Source: Candidatus Baltobacteraceae bacterium
GTDB taxonomy: Bacteria > Vulcanimicrobiota > Vulcanimicrobiia > Vulcanimicrobiales > Vulcanimicrobiaceae
Length of the DNA stretch: 64,000 bases
Assembly (NCBI GenBank): GCA_036489885.1
Contig: DASXEW010000001.1
Coordinates: 806,001 to 870,000 of the forward strand
Direction of reading: 5' to 3'
Positions 1 through 9,646 of the stretch are shown in pieces. The notes below the pieces were generated by a model that saw only the letters and a list, made by a program, of their open reading frames with translations, did not search any database and was not told where the DNA came from. The translations under genes were made by a program, and so were the position numbers. Positions within the stretch are counted from its first letter, which is position 1. The number at the start of each line of letters is the position of its first letter.

Positions 1-727
1 GTGCAAAGTAGCCGATCGTGTTGTAGCCCCAATAATTGCGCAGGCCTTTTTCGACCAGGGTGCGGTCGTCGACGGACGCGTGGACCGGGAGCATCTCGAC
101 GGCCGTAACGCCGAGCTTGGTGAGGTACTCGATGTTCGGCGGCGAGCCAAGCGCCAGGATGCTGCCTCGTAACTCCGGCGAAATGAGCGAATTCTTCATC
201 GAGAACCCGCGCACGTGCAACTCGTACACGATCGTGTTCGTCCACGGCGTCTGCAAGAGACGGTCGTCGCCCCAACTGAATGCGGTGTCGACGACGACGC
301 ATTTCGGTATCGCTGCCGCGTTGTCGCGGCGGTCGAACGAAAGGTCTGCACGTGGCGCGCCGATGCGATATCCGAAGTTCGCGTCGGTCCACCGAAGCGT
401 GCCGCTCAGCTGTTTTGCGTACGGATCGATCAGCAGCTTGTGATGGTTGAAGCGGTGACCGTGGGCCGGATCGTACGGGCCATAGACGCGGTAACCGTAG
501 AGCGTTCCGGGAACCGTATCGGGAAGATAGCCATGCCACACCTGGTCGGTGTACTCGGGTAAGACGACGCGGCGAAGCTCGCGGGTACCGCGCGCATCGA
601 AGATGCACAGCTCGACTTTCTCCGCGTGCTCGGAGAAGAGGGCAAAGTTGACGCCGCTTCCGTCCCACGTTGCGCCGAGAGGATAGTGCCGGCCGGGTAG
701 GACAGTCGCACGCGTTTGACGTTGCAC
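1..727 (-). CDS. glgX: Glycogen debranching enzyme GlgX/TreX, N-terminal part (runs off window)
   Basis: Isoamylase-type GH13 enzyme that hydrolyses alpha-1,6 branches of glycogen, supplying linear maltodextrins to TreY. Translating the minus strand gives about 242 residues opening with GTG at 727. An N-terminal CBM48 part (GATWDGSGVNFALFSEHAEK) leads to YGPYDPAHGHRFNHHKLLIDP, then the start of the barrel (VYELHVRGFS) and NYWGYNTIGYFA at the window edge, all typical of GlgX. It starts 2 nt after the glgB stop, so it is probably in the same operon as glgB and the GH15 gene. The catalytic residues lie outside the window. The start codon is inferred from the spacing and from where homology begins. 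Confidence 0.9.
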   Translation of the reverse strand, partial: MQRQTRATVLPGRHYPLGATWDGSGVNFALFSEHAEKVELCIFDARGTRELRRVVLPEYTDQVWHGYLPDTVPGTLYGYRVYGPYDPAHGHRFNHHKLLIDPYAKQLSGTLRWTDANFGYRIGAPRADLSFDRRDNAAAIPKCVVVDTAFSWGDDRLLQTPWTNTIVYELHVRGFSMKNSLISPELRGSILALGSPPNIEYLTKLGVTAVEMLPVHASVDDRTLVEKGLRNYWGYNTIGYFA

Positions 728-729
728 GT

Positions 730-2616
730 CTATGCGAATTCCGGCGCCAAAATGAGGACGCCGAGCGGCGGAAGAATAAAGGCTGCTGAGTGCGTCTGTC
801 CGTGAGCGGCGACGTCGTCGACCGTGATTGCGCCGAGGTTCCCGACGTTCCCGCCGCCGTAAACCTCCGCGTCGCTGTTGAGCACCTCGCGCAGACGTGC
901 GCAGGACGGGACTCCGATCCGGTAATTCTCACGTACCAGCGGCGTGAAATTGCAGACGCAAACAACGAAATCATCGGGACGCTCGCCGCGTCGCAGATAC
1001 GAGATCACGCTTCCTTCGACGTCTCCCGCCAGCCATACAAAGCCTTCGGGGACTGCGTCGCGTTCATAGAGCGCCGGTGTTTGGGTGTACACATGGTTGA
1101 GGTCTCGAACCAGACGCGCGACCCCGGCGTGCGCGGGATCGCCGAGCAAATGCCAGTCGAGCGAGGCGTCGTGATTCCATTCGTTCTCTTGTGCGAACTC
1201 GTTCCCCATGAAGAGTAGCTTCTTTCCGGGATGGGTGAACATATACGCGTAGAGCAGCCGGACGTTGGCGAATTTCTGCCAGCGATCTCCCGGCATCTTG
1301 CCGAGAATCGAACCTTTTCCGTGCACGACTTCATCGTGTGAAAGTGGGAGCACGTAGTTTTCGCTAAAGGCATAGATCAGCGAGAACGTCAGCTGATCGT
1401 GATGATACTTGCGATAGATCGGGTCGTGTTCGATGTACGCGAGCGTATCGTGCATCCAGCCCATGTTCCATTTGAACCCAAAGCCAAGGCCGCCAAGATA
1501 GGTCGGCGCCGAGACTTGTGGCCAGGCCGTCGACTCTTCGGCGACGGTTGTACACGCCGGCTGGTGTTCGTATGCGAGCTCGTTGAGGCGCCGCAAGAAT
1601 GCAGCGGCTTCGAGATTCTCGCGTCCGCCGAAGCGGTTCGAAACCCATTCCCCTTGCTTGCGGCTGTAATCGAGATACAGCATCGATGCGACGGCGTCGA
1701 CACGCAATCCATCGATGCCGTACGTCCCGAGCCAAAAGAGCGCGTTGGCCAACAGATAGTTCGCGACTTCGTTACGCCCAAAATTGTAAATGAACGTATT
1801 CCAATCTGGGTGGTAACCCTGGCGCGGATCCGCATGCTCGTACAGATGCGTGCCGTCGAAGCGCGCCAGACCATGCTCGTCGTTCGGAAAATGGCCCGCG
1901 ACCCAGTCGATGAGGACGCCGAGCTCGAGCTCGTGCGCGCGCGACACAAGGTACCGGAAATCCGCGGGTGAGCCGAAACGGCTGGTGACCGCGTACATTC
2001 CTATCGGCTGATATCCCCACGAACCGTCGAACGGATGCTCTGAAACCGGCAGCAGCTCGACGTGCGTGAAACCCATCTCTTTAACATAGGGAAGAAGCTG
2101 ATCGGCTAGCTCGCGGTAGGTAAGAAAGCGATTCCCATCTTCAGGACGCCGTTTCCACGAACCCAAGTGTACTTCATAGATCGAAACGGGTGCGGCGCGA
2201 TGCTGCAGGGGATGCCAATCATCTCGAGTCTCGAGATCGAGTTCGGTCACGATCGATGCGGTTGCCGGACGCATCTCTGATGAAAAACCGAACGGATCGG
2301 CCTTAAATGGTATGAGCGAGCCATCGGGTCCCCAGATTGCGAACTTGTAACGTTGACCTTCACGCGCGCCTTCGATGAAGGATTGCCAGACGCCGCAGGC
2401 GTGCACGATGTCCATCGGGTTGCGGGTCGCGTCCCATTCGTTGAAATCTCCGATTACGCTCACGGCGCGCGCGCTGGGCGCCCAGACTGCAAAGGCGACA
2501 CCGTCCAGCGAACCTTCGCGAATGCGATGCGCGCCGAGCTTGCGATAGAGATCGTAATGCTTTCCCTCCGCGATGAGGTACGCGTCGAGCTCGCTGATGA
2601 GGCGGTAGGAGATCAA
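730..2616 (-). CDS. glgB: 1,4-alpha-glucan branching enzyme GlgB
   Basis: Makes alpha-1,6 branches in glycogen or in the glucan produced by GlgE. The 628-residue protein has an N-terminal CBM48 domain ([20 protein letters not shown]), a GH13 barrel and a C-terminal beta domain. The nucleophile Asp is visible in [18 protein letters not shown], the acid/base Glu in [10 protein letters not shown] and the third carboxylate in [12 protein letters not shown]. Length is as expected for a short-form GlgB. The start ATG overlaps the stop of the GH15 gene by 4 nt (ATGA), which indicates translational coupling. It lies between the GH15 gene and glgX on the minus strand. Confidence 0.97.
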   Translation of the reverse strand: MISYRLISELDAYLIAEGKHYDLYRKLGAHRIREGSLDGVAFAVWAPSARAVSVIGDFNEWDATRNPMDIVHACGVWQSFIEGAREGQRYKFAIWGPDGSLIPFKADPFGFSSEMRPATASIVTELDLETRDDWHPLQHRAAPVSIYEVHLGSWKRRPEDGNRFLTYRELADQLLPYVKEMGFTHVELLPVSEHPFDGSWGYQPIGMYAVTSRFGSPADFRYLVSRAHELELGVLIDWVAGHFPNDEHGLARFDGTHLYEHADPRQGYHPDWNTFIYNFGRNEVANYLLANALFWLGTYGIDGLRVDAVASMLYLDYSRKQGEWVSNRFGGRENLEAAAFLRRLNELAYEHQPACTTVAEESTAWPQVSAPTYLGGLGFGFKWNMGWMHDTLAYIEHDPIYRKYHHDQLTFSLIYAFSENYVLPLSHDEVVHGKGSILGKMPGDRWQKFANVRLLYAYMFTHPGKKLLFMGNEFAQENEWNHDASLDWHLLGDPAHAGVARLVRDLNHVYTQTPALYERDAVPEGFVWLAGDVEGSVISYLRRGERPDDFVVCVCNFTPLVRENYRIGVPSCARLREVLNSDAEVYGGGNVGNLGAITVDDVAAHGQTHSAAFILPPLGVLILAPEFA

Positions 2617-4400
2617 CGTTGTTCCTTTGCTTCGGCGTCGAGTAGCATCATGGCGGCGTTGATAAAGGTGGCGTGCGAGAATGTTTGCGGAAAATTTCCG
2701 ACCATTGCCTTGAGGCGCACGTCGTACTCCTCCGCGAAGAGACCAATGTCGTTCGCAATCGCACGAACACGGTCAAGGAGCACCCGTGCGTCATTCAGAC
2801 GGCCGGCCAGCACGTAGCACTGGACGAGCCAGAGATTGCAAGCCAGGAATGCGCCTTCAGTCGGCTTGAGGTTGCCGGACGGATCGCGTTCGACATGACG
2901 CGAGTCGCGCATGACGAAACCGTCGATCATCAGCTCGCGCTCGATCGTGGCGATCGTCTGGACGATACGCGGATCGGTAGACGGAAGAAAATCGAAGATC
3001 GGCATGAGCAGGACGCTGGCGTCGAGCGATTGCGATCCGTAGCTTTGCACGAAAGTCCCTCGCGCGCGGTTGTAACCGCGGTCGCAAACCTGCGCATGTA
3101 TCTCATCGCGTATGCTTTTCCAGCGCTCCAGCGGGCCATCATAGCCTTGTTCCACTGCGCGCACCGCACGATCGAGCGTTACCCACGCCGTCAATCGCGA
3201 GGACGTATAGTATTCCGGCCGCTCGCGATATTCCCAAATTCCGGAATCCGGGAGCGTCCAGACCTTGCAGACGTGTTCGACGAGCTTGCTCAGCATCGCC
3301 CAAGCTTCCGTATCGATGCCGATACCGGCGCGGTCGTGTGCCGTGAAGATTGATTGCATGAGATGCCCGTAGATGCCGAGCTGGAATTGCACGTGAGCTG
3401 CGTTGCCGATTCGCACCGGCTTTGAATCTTCAAAGCCGCGCAACCACGGCGCTTCGTACTCGGGCAGATAACGGTCGCCGCCAACCGAATACATGATTTG
3501 CAAGCGACTGGGTTCGCCGCCCAGCATCCTCAAGAGCCAATCGCGCCAGGTGAGGGCCTCATCACGAAAGCCGCACTCGACGAGCGCGTTGATCGTGAAC
3601 GCGGAATCGCGGACCCATGCAAAACGATAATCCCAGTTCAAATCACCACCGACGTCTTCGGGGAGGGAGGTGGTGGGCGCCGCAACGCAGCCACCGGTCG
3701 GCTCGTACATCAGCGCTTTGAGCACGATTAACGAACGAATGATTTCGGCGCGGTAGCGTCCGGAGCAAACCGCGTCCTTCGTCCAGTCGAGCCATGCCGT
3801 CTCGGTTTTGCTTTCGAGCTCGAACGGATCGACGGCGGCCGGGGGCGCCTCATGCGAGGGAAACCATTGCAAGACGAGGGCCGCCTTCTGGCCCGATGCG
3901 ACGCTGAACTTGGCCTTCGCATCCGGCACGACGATGTCGAACTCGACCGAACCTCGCAACGAGAGTGCGTCCGGTCCGATTGTCATCGTGATTGCATCGC
4001 CGAGCCGGCGTGTCCACGGTGGAAGCGAGCCGAATGCGAACCTGCACGCAACGAGCGATTCCATTTCTACCGTTCCGTCGAGACCCTCGATAATGCGGAC
4101 GATCGTCGGATTGTCGATTCGGCGCGGCATAAAGTCGATGACTCTGACGCTGCCCGCCTCACAGCGAACCGTCGTTTCGAGAACGAGCGAGTCCTCGCGA
4201 TAGCGGCGCTTCGTGGAAAGTACCTTCGTCGCCGGCGAAAGCTTCCAGCATCCATTTTCTTCATCGCCTAACAGCGACGCGAAAACGCTATCGGAATCGA
4301 ATCGCGGCACACATAACCATTCGATGGTTCCTTGCCGAGAGACGAGAGCAGCCGTATGCAAGTCTCCAATTAACGCAAAATCTTCGATCAATCGTGGCAT
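2613..4400 (-). CDS. GH15 family glucoamylase/trehalase-like hydrolase
   Basis: Hydrolase of the GH15 family. In bacteria this family includes glucoamylases, glucodextranases and trehalases, so the substrate (maltodextrin or trehalose) cannot be decided here. Homology begins at [20 protein letters not shown], the classic N-terminus, so the ATG at 4400 is chosen. The reading frame stays open to 4634, but that extension would overlap glgE. The (alpha/alpha)6 barrel shows [16 protein letters not shown] and the catalytic Glu region [21 protein letters not shown]. About 595 residues, normal for the family. It is the first gene of the minus-strand operon GH15-glgB-glgX and is divergent from glgE across about 84 nt. 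Confidence 0.9.
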   Translation of the reverse strand: MPRLIEDFALIGDLHTAALVSRQGTIEWLCVPRFDSDSVFASLLGDEENGCWKLSPATKVLSTKRRYREDSLVLETTVRCEAGSVRVIDFMPRRIDNPTIVRIIEGLDGTVEMESLVACRFAFGSLPPWTRRLGDAITMTIGPDALSLRGSVEFDIVVPDAKAKFSVASGQKAALVLQWFPSHEAPPAAVDPFELESKTETAWLDWTKDAVCSGRYRAEIIRSLIVLKALMYEPTGGCVAAPTTSLPEDVGGDLNWDYRFAWVRDSAFTINALVECGFRDEALTWRDWLLRMLGGEPSRLQIMYSVGGDRYLPEYEAPWLRGFEDSKPVRIGNAAHVQFQLGIYGHLMQSIFTAHDRAGIGIDTEAWAMLSKLVEHVCKVWTLPDSGIWEYRERPEYYTSSRLTAWVTLDRAVRAVEQGYDGPLERWKSIRDEIHAQVCDRGYNRARGTFVQSYGSQSLDASVLLMPIFDFLPSTDPRIVQTIATIERELMIDGFVMRDSRHVERDPSGNLKPTEGAFLACNLWLVQCYVLAGRLNDARVLLDRVRAIANDIGLFAEEYDVRLKAMVGNFPQTFSHATFINAAMMLLDAEAKEQR

Positions 4401-4484
4401 GATGCCGTAGCCACTTACCCCGGAATCGAAGCTGGCAAGCTTGGGCAAGGTTGCAGAACCTGCGCTCGCGGGTATGAGCCACGC

Positions 4485-6416
4485 GTGGGAGTCGCAATCG
4501 CCCCTCGCATCATTCTTCGGGAACCGATCGTCATTCAAAACGTCGAGCCCGAATTGAATTGCGGACGTTATCCCGTCAAACGCGAGCTCGGTGACTGGCT
4601 CGTCGTTCGCGCCGATATTTTCCGCGAAGGGCACGATCTCCTGAATGCAGCCGTTCTTTACCGCTCTCCACAGTCGGATGAATGGAGCGAAACCTCGCTA
4701 CGGCTCGGCGTCAACGATCGATGGGAAGGCTCATTTCCGCTCGACCGTATCGGCCACTGGCATTACACGGTCGAAAGCTGGACCGACCGTTTCGGATCTT
4801 GGGCTGCGGATACGCGCAAGAAGTACGAAGCCGGTCAGAACGTCGAGCTCGAGGTCCGCGAAGGACTGTTGCTGATCGAAGCTACGCTCGAACGCGTGCG
4901 CACCAGCGCGGATCGTGACCTATTGACGCGCACGCTGCACGAGGGAAGCGTCGAGGTGCTGCTCGGCTCGCAGATTGCAACGACCATTCGACGTTATCCC
5001 GATCGTTCGCGCGCGGCACGCTACGAGAAAGAGCTGGCAGTTACCGTAGATCGAGAACGTGCCCGGTTCGCCGCATGGTACGAGCTCTTCCCGCGTTCGC
5101 AGTCGACGCGTTCGGGTACGCATGGCACGTTCGCGGATGTCGAGCGTCGCGTCCCCGAGATCGCGGACCTTGGATTCGACGTACTTTACTTACCGCCGAT
5201 TCATCCGATCGGGCGTACGCACCGCAAGGGCCGCAATAATACAGCCGGAGCCGGTGAAGGTGAGGTTGGCTCACCGTGGGCGATTGGTGCGGAAGAAGGC
5301 GGACACATGGCCGTTCACCCGCAGCTAGGAACACTCGACGATTTCCGGCGTCTGGTGCGGACGGTGCGTGCTAGCGGCATGGAGTTGGCGCTCGATTACG
5401 CCCTGCAATGTTCGCCCGATCACCCGTGGATTGCCGAACATCCTGAGTGGTTTTCGTTTCGGCCGGACGGCTCGATCCGGTACGCTGAGAACCCACCGAA
5501 GAAATATCAGGACATCGTCAACTTCAATTTCGAATCGCCGAACGCCCGGGCGCTTTGGGATGCGCTGCGTGACGTCTTGTTTTTCTGGGTCGATCAGGGC
5601 GTCAAGATTTTCCGGGTCGACAACCCGCACACCAAACCAGTACCGTTTTGGGAGTGGGTTATCGCAGAAATTCAGGAACGCGATCCCGGCGTGATCTTTC
5701 TCGCAGAAGCGTTCACGCGGCCGAAGATGATGTGTGAGCTCGCCAAGGCCGGCTTCACGCAGTCATATACGTATTTTACTTGGCGAAACACCAAAGACGA
5801 GCTGACCGCCTACGCTCTCGAGCTCGCGCACGAGACAAACGAGTTTCTACGGCCGAATTTCTTTGCAAACACCCCCGACATTCTTCATCGCTTCCTGCAA
5901 GACGGAGGTCGCCCGGCGTTCCTGATCCGCTTGGTCTTGGCGGCAACGCTTTCGTCGCTGTACGGAATCTATAGCGGCTACGAGCTGCTAGAAGCCTCGG
6001 CGCTTCGTGATTCGGAAGAGTACTCAAACTCGGAGAAATACGAAATTCGTGCACGCGACTGGCATGCACCGGGAAACATTGCGGCCGATATCCGGCGCGT
6101 CAACGCGCTGCGCCGCGCGAATCCAGCCTTGCACGAATTCGAAAACGTGCGCTTCTTTCCGTCAAACGACGACTCGGTTATTTTCTACGGCAAGGTCGAT
6201 TTTCGCCAACGCAATCTCGTTTTCGTCGCCGCCAATTTGGATCCGAAAGCACCCCGTGCGCCAGCGCTCGAGTTCCCGACCGGCGAATTCAATATCGATC
6301 CCGGCGCTCTCAAAGACGTGCTCTACGGGTCGCAGCTTCGCTGGTCGTACGGCCGCGCGTACACCGTCCTCGACCCGGAACACAACCCCGCGGCAATCTT
6401 CGTGGTGAACCGATGA
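4485..6416 (+). CDS. glgE: Alpha-1,4-glucan:maltose-1-phosphate maltosyltransferase GlgE
   Basis: GH13_3 enzyme that transfers maltose from alpha-maltose-1-phosphate to a growing alpha-1,4-glucan. The 643-residue protein has an N-terminal beta domain and helical insert, then the barrel with DLGFDVLYLPPIHPIG, LDYALQCSPDHPW, VKIFRVDNPHTKPVPFWEW (nucleophile Asp near residue 378) and VIFLAEAFTRPKMM (acid/base Glu). The start is GTG at 4485; an ATG at 4474 is out of frame. It ends in a 4-nt ATGA overlap with treS. Directly followed by the TreS-maltokinase fusion, which supplies its maltose-1-phosphate, so the pair reconstitutes the GlgE pathway. Confidence 0.96.
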   Translation: MGVAIAPRIILREPIVIQNVEPELNCGRYPVKRELGDWLVVRADIFREGHDLLNAAVLYRSPQSDEWSETSLRLGVNDRWEGSFPLDRIGHWHYTVESWTDRFGSWAADTRKKYEAGQNVELEVREGLLLIEATLERVRTSADRDLLTRTLHEGSVEVLLGSQIATTIRRYPDRSRAARYEKELAVTVDRERARFAAWYELFPRSQSTRSGTHGTFADVERRVPEIADLGFDVLYLPPIHPIGRTHRKGRNNTAGAGEGEVGSPWAIGAEEGGHMAVHPQLGTLDDFRRLVRTVRASGMELALDYALQCSPDHPWIAEHPEWFSFRPDGSIRYAENPPKKYQDIVNFNFESPNARALWDALRDVLFFWVDQGVKIFRVDNPHTKPVPFWEWVIAEIQERDPGVIFLAEAFTRPKMMCELAKAGFTQSYTYFTWRNTKDELTAYALELAHETNEFLRPNFFANTPDILHRFLQDGGRPAFLIRLVLAATLSSLYGIYSGYELLEASALRDSEEYSNSEKYEIRARDWHAPGNIAADIRRVNALRRANPALHEFENVRFFPSNDDSVIFYGKVDFRQRNLVFVAANLDPKAPRAPALEFPTGEFNIDPGALKDVLYGSQLRWSYGRAYTVLDPEHNPAAIFVVNR

Positions 6417-9400
6417 TCGCTAATGGGGGGCGCACAGCCCGGGGCGAAGCGCCATTGGATTGGTATAAGGACGCGGTCATTTACCAGCTTCACGTCAAGG
6501 CGTTTTATGACGGCAACGACGATGGAATCGGAGACTTTCGCGGACTGACCGCCAAGCTCGACTACATCAGGGATCTCGGCGTCGACGTGATCTGGCTCTT
6601 GCCGTTCTATCCCTCGCCGCTGCGTGACGACGGCTACGATATCTCCGACTATTACGGCGTCCATCCAGCGTACGGAACGATGGGGGATTTTCGCGCCTTT
6701 TTGCGCGCGGCGCATGCGCGTGATTTACGCGTCGTCACCGAGCTCGTCATCAACCATACATCGGATCAGCATCCGTGGTTTCAACGCGCACGGCGTTCGC
6801 GGCCGGGCTCCGCGTGGCGCGACTTTTACGTCTGGAGCGAAGACGACACGAAATACGCGGGGACGCGCATCATTTTCAGCGACACCGAAAAATCGAACTG
6901 GTCGTGGGACCCGGTAGCGAAGCAGTACTACTGGCATCGCTTTTTCAGCCATCAGCCGGACCTGAACTTCGATAACCCGCGCGTTTTCGAGGCCGTGGCC
7001 AACGTGATGCGTCACTGGTTCGACGCCGGTGTCGATGGGATGCGTCTAGATGCGGTTCCGTATCTCTGCGAGCGAGAGGGTACCAACAACGAGAATCTTC
7101 CCGAGACGCACGCCGTCATCAAGGGATTGCGCAAGATCGTTGACGACGAGTATCCGGGCCGATTCATCCTTGCGGAAGCGAATCAATGGCCGGAAGACGT
7201 GCGCGCTTATTTCGGCGACGGCGATGAATGTCACATGGCGTTTCATTTCCCGCTGATGCCGCGGATGTTCATCGCGATCGCATCCGAGGATCGCTATCCG
7301 ATTCACGACATCATGAATCAGACCCCGCCCATTCCGCAAGCGTGCCAGTGGGCAATCTTTTTGCGCAACCACGACGAGCTGACGCTGGAGATGGTGACCG
7401 ATCGCGAGCGAACGTTTTTGTATTCCGTGTATGCCCCCGACATTCGCGCCCGCCTGAATCTCGGAATTCGCCGCCGTCTGGCGCCGCTGATGGATAACGA
7501 CCGCCAGCGCATGGAGCTGATTACGAGTCTCCTGTTTTCAATGCCGGGGACGCCCGTGATGTACTACGGCGATGAAATCGGAATGGGCGATAACATCTAT
7601 CAGGGAGATCGCGATGGCGTGCGGACCCCGATGCAGTGGTCGATCGACCGTAACGGCGGCTTTTCGCGAGTCGACGCGCAGCGTCTCTATCTTCCAATCA
7701 TTCAGGATCCTGTCTACGGTTACACGTCGGTCAACGTCGAGGCGCAGGTCCGCTCGTCATGGTCGCTGCTCAACTGGATGCGCAGGATGCTGGCGGTCCG
7801 CAAAGCGCAGCGTGTGTTCGGGCGCGGTTCGATAACGTTTCTACACCCCGAAAATCGCAAGGTGCTCGCCTACGTGCGCGAGTTCGAGGGGCAGACGGTC
7901 TTATGCGTTGCCAATCTCTCGAACGTTCCGCAATTCGTCGAGCTCGATCTTAGCCGTTACGTCGGGAGCGTTCCGATCGAGATGTTCGGCTGGAGCGCGT
8001 TCGCGCCGATCACCGGTAATCACTACGTGCTCACACTCCCGCGCTATGCTTTCTATTGGTTCTCCCTCTCGCCGGACCCGGTCGCCCGGGAGACGATGAC
8101 GGTGGTTCCGGAATTCGTTACAGTCGTTTTGCCGCACGGGTTGCGCAGCTTTTTGAATCCGGCCGCGCGTAAGACCTTCGAACAAGAAGTCGTTCCGGCG
8201 CTGCTGCCGGCGCGCCGTTGGTTCAACGCGAAGAACGCGACGATTGTCTCGTCACATGTCGTCGACGCCGGAACGCTTGGCGAAGATCGCGACGGTTCCG
8301 TGCTCCTGACGCCGATCGACGTCCACTTCGCCAACGGACACGCCGAGCGTTATCTGCTGACTCCGTCGCTCGCGCTCGAGGCCGGGGGAGAATATCCACC
8401 CACGGTCGTCGCAAATGCAATTTGCCGCTTTCGAACCGGTCCGCTTGTTGGACTCGTTCACGACGCATCGCAGAGCGACACGTTTTGGAATCTGCTTGCG
8501 CGCACGATACGCGAGTCGATGCGAATCGGTGCGGAACATGGTGTGTTCGCGGGAGCCGCGAGCGAGAGCTTTGCTGCGCTCAGCCTGGACTGGCCGGCCG
8601 AGATACAGCGCGTCCAGGCTGAGCAATCGAACTCTTCCGCGATCGTCGGCGGGAAAGTAATGCTCAAGCTCTATCGGCGCTTGCAATCCGGAATTCATCC
8701 GGAGATCGAGATGTCGCAGTTCTTGCTCGCGCACGGTTACGCTAACACGCCCAAGATTTTGGGGACGCTGACCTACCTCGACGAAGGCGGAACGCCGACG
8801 GCGATCGCGGTTGCACACGAATTCGTCCTGAGTCAGGGTGACGGGTGGCGCGTGACGCTGACGTTCCTCAAGGCCTTCCTAGAGCGACGGCTTGAAGAGG
8901 ATCCACTCGCAATCTATACGCGCTACGCGCGCATCTTAGGACGCCGGCTGGCGGAGATGCACGCCGTGCTTCGTGTCGACGAACGCGATCCGTCGTTTGC
9001 TCCTCAAGCATTCGAGATGGACGATCTCATCTCGCTCGGAGAGGAGATCGCGGAGTCCGCGACCTCGATACTCGAGCTCGTCGACTTCAGCATCCCGGCT
9101 CTCGGTGCGGCACAAGAAGATGCACGCCGCCTCGTTGCGCACCGCGACGATCTGCTCGCCCGCATTCGCGAGCTCGCGCGGGAAGCGCGTCCGACGTACA
9201 AAACGCGCATTCACGGCGACTTTCACTTGGGACAGGTATTGGTCGTAACCGACGACGTTCTGATCGTCGACTTGGAGGGCGAAACGCAACTGCCGTTCGA
9301 GCGCCGCCGCAACAAGCATCCGCAACTGCGCGACGTCGCGGGAATGCTGCGATCCTTCGACTACGCAGCGGTGCACTCGCTCGTGGACATCGGTCCGGAG

Positions 9401-9646
9401 CGCTTCGAAGAAACGACGAGCGCCTTTCGCGAGGAGATCGAGCGCTGGCGCCGCGGCGCGATCGATGCGTTTCTCTCGGAGTACGAGACCGTTTCCGGCG
9501 CGCCGGTCGACCGGCGTCTGCTCGATTTGTACGTCGTCGCAAAAGCGATCTACGAGCTCGGATACGAGGTCTCGAATCGTCCGACATGGGCGCAGATTCC
9601 GATGCGAGGCCTCCTGGCGCTGCTCGATACCGTAGCCGCGCGGTGA
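6413..9646 (+). CDS. treS: Trehalose synthase / maltokinase fusion (TreS-Mak)
   Basis: Bifunctional 1077-residue protein. The N-terminal GH13_16 domain (about residues 15-555) interconverts trehalose and maltose; it shows DWYKDAVIYQLHVKAF, VDGMRLDAVPYLCEREG (nucleophile), ILAEANQWPEDV and FLRNHDELTLEM. The C-terminal domain (about 590-1077) is an aminoglycoside-phosphotransferase-like maltokinase with the IHGDFHLGQVLVV catalytic loop and LIVDLEGE metal motif, phosphorylating maltose to maltose-1-phosphate for GlgE. Its ATG overlaps the glgE stop by 4 nt. The first 14 codons coincide with a 30-nt element also found upstream of yebC, so translation might alternatively begin at TTG 6455. TreS-Mak fusions are known in other phyla. 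Confidence 0.95.
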   Translation: MIANGGRTARGEAPLDWYKDAVIYQLHVKAFYDGNDDGIGDFRGLTAKLDYIRDLGVDVIWLLPFYPSPLRDDGYDISDYYGVHPAYGTMGDFRAFLRAAHARDLRVVTELVINHTSDQHPWFQRARRSRPGSAWRDFYVWSEDDTKYAGTRIIFSDTEKSNWSWDPVAKQYYWHRFFSHQPDLNFDNPRVFEAVANVMRHWFDAGVDGMRLDAVPYLCEREGTNNENLPETHAVIKGLRKIVDDEYPGRFILAEANQWPEDVRAYFGDGDECHMAFHFPLMPRMFIAIASEDRYPIHDIMNQTPPIPQACQWAIFLRNHDELTLEMVTDRERTFLYSVYAPDIRARLNLGIRRRLAPLMDNDRQRMELITSLLFSMPGTPVMYYGDEIGMGDNIYQGDRDGVRTPMQWSIDRNGGFSRVDAQRLYLPIIQDPVYGYTSVNVEAQVRSSWSLLNWMRRMLAVRKAQRVFGRGSITFLHPENRKVLAYVREFEGQTVLCVANLSNVPQFVELDLSRYVGSVPIEMFGWSAFAPITGNHYVLTLPRYAFYWFSLSPDPVARETMTVVPEFVTVVLPHGLRSFLNPAARKTFEQEVVPALLPARRWFNAKNATIVSSHVVDAGTLGEDRDGSVLLTPIDVHFANGHAERYLLTPSLALEAGGEYPPTVVANAICRFRTGPLVGLVHDASQSDTFWNLLARTIRESMRIGAEHGVFAGAASESFAALSLDWPAEIQRVQAEQSNSSAIVGGKVMLKLYRRLQSGIHPEIEMSQFLLAHGYANTPKILGTLTYLDEGGTPTAIAVAHEFVLSQGDGWRVTLTFLKAFLERRLEEDPLAIYTRYARILGRRLAEMHAVLRVDERDPSFAPQAFEMDDLISLGEEIAESATSILELVDFSIPALGAAQEDARRLVAHRDDLLARIRELAREARPTYKTRIHGDFHLGQVLVVTDDVLIVDLEGETQLPFERRRNKHPQLRDVAGMLRSFDYAAVHSLVDIGPERFEETTSAFREEIERWRRGAIDAFLSEYETVSGAPVDRRLLDLYVVAKAIYELGYEVSNRPTWAQIPMRGLLALLDTVAAR
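6424..6453 (+). repeat. 30-nt GCGAAGC-type repeat, copy 1 (inside the start of treS)
   Basis: These 30 bases match 14337-14366 at 27 of 30 positions (six Gs, a CGC-CAGCC block and a GGGCGAAGCGCC end). The copy falls within the first codons of treS and encodes GGRTARGEAP, residues without an obvious counterpart in TreS homologues. It contains GCGAAGC, a heptamer known to form an unusually stable DNA mini-hairpin. Confidence 0.6.

Noticed and set aside
4401-4634. N-terminal extension of the GH15 protein (78 residues)
   Set aside because: It overlaps glgE by 150 nt on the other strand and has no resemblance to GH15 N-termini; homology starts at the ATG at 4400.
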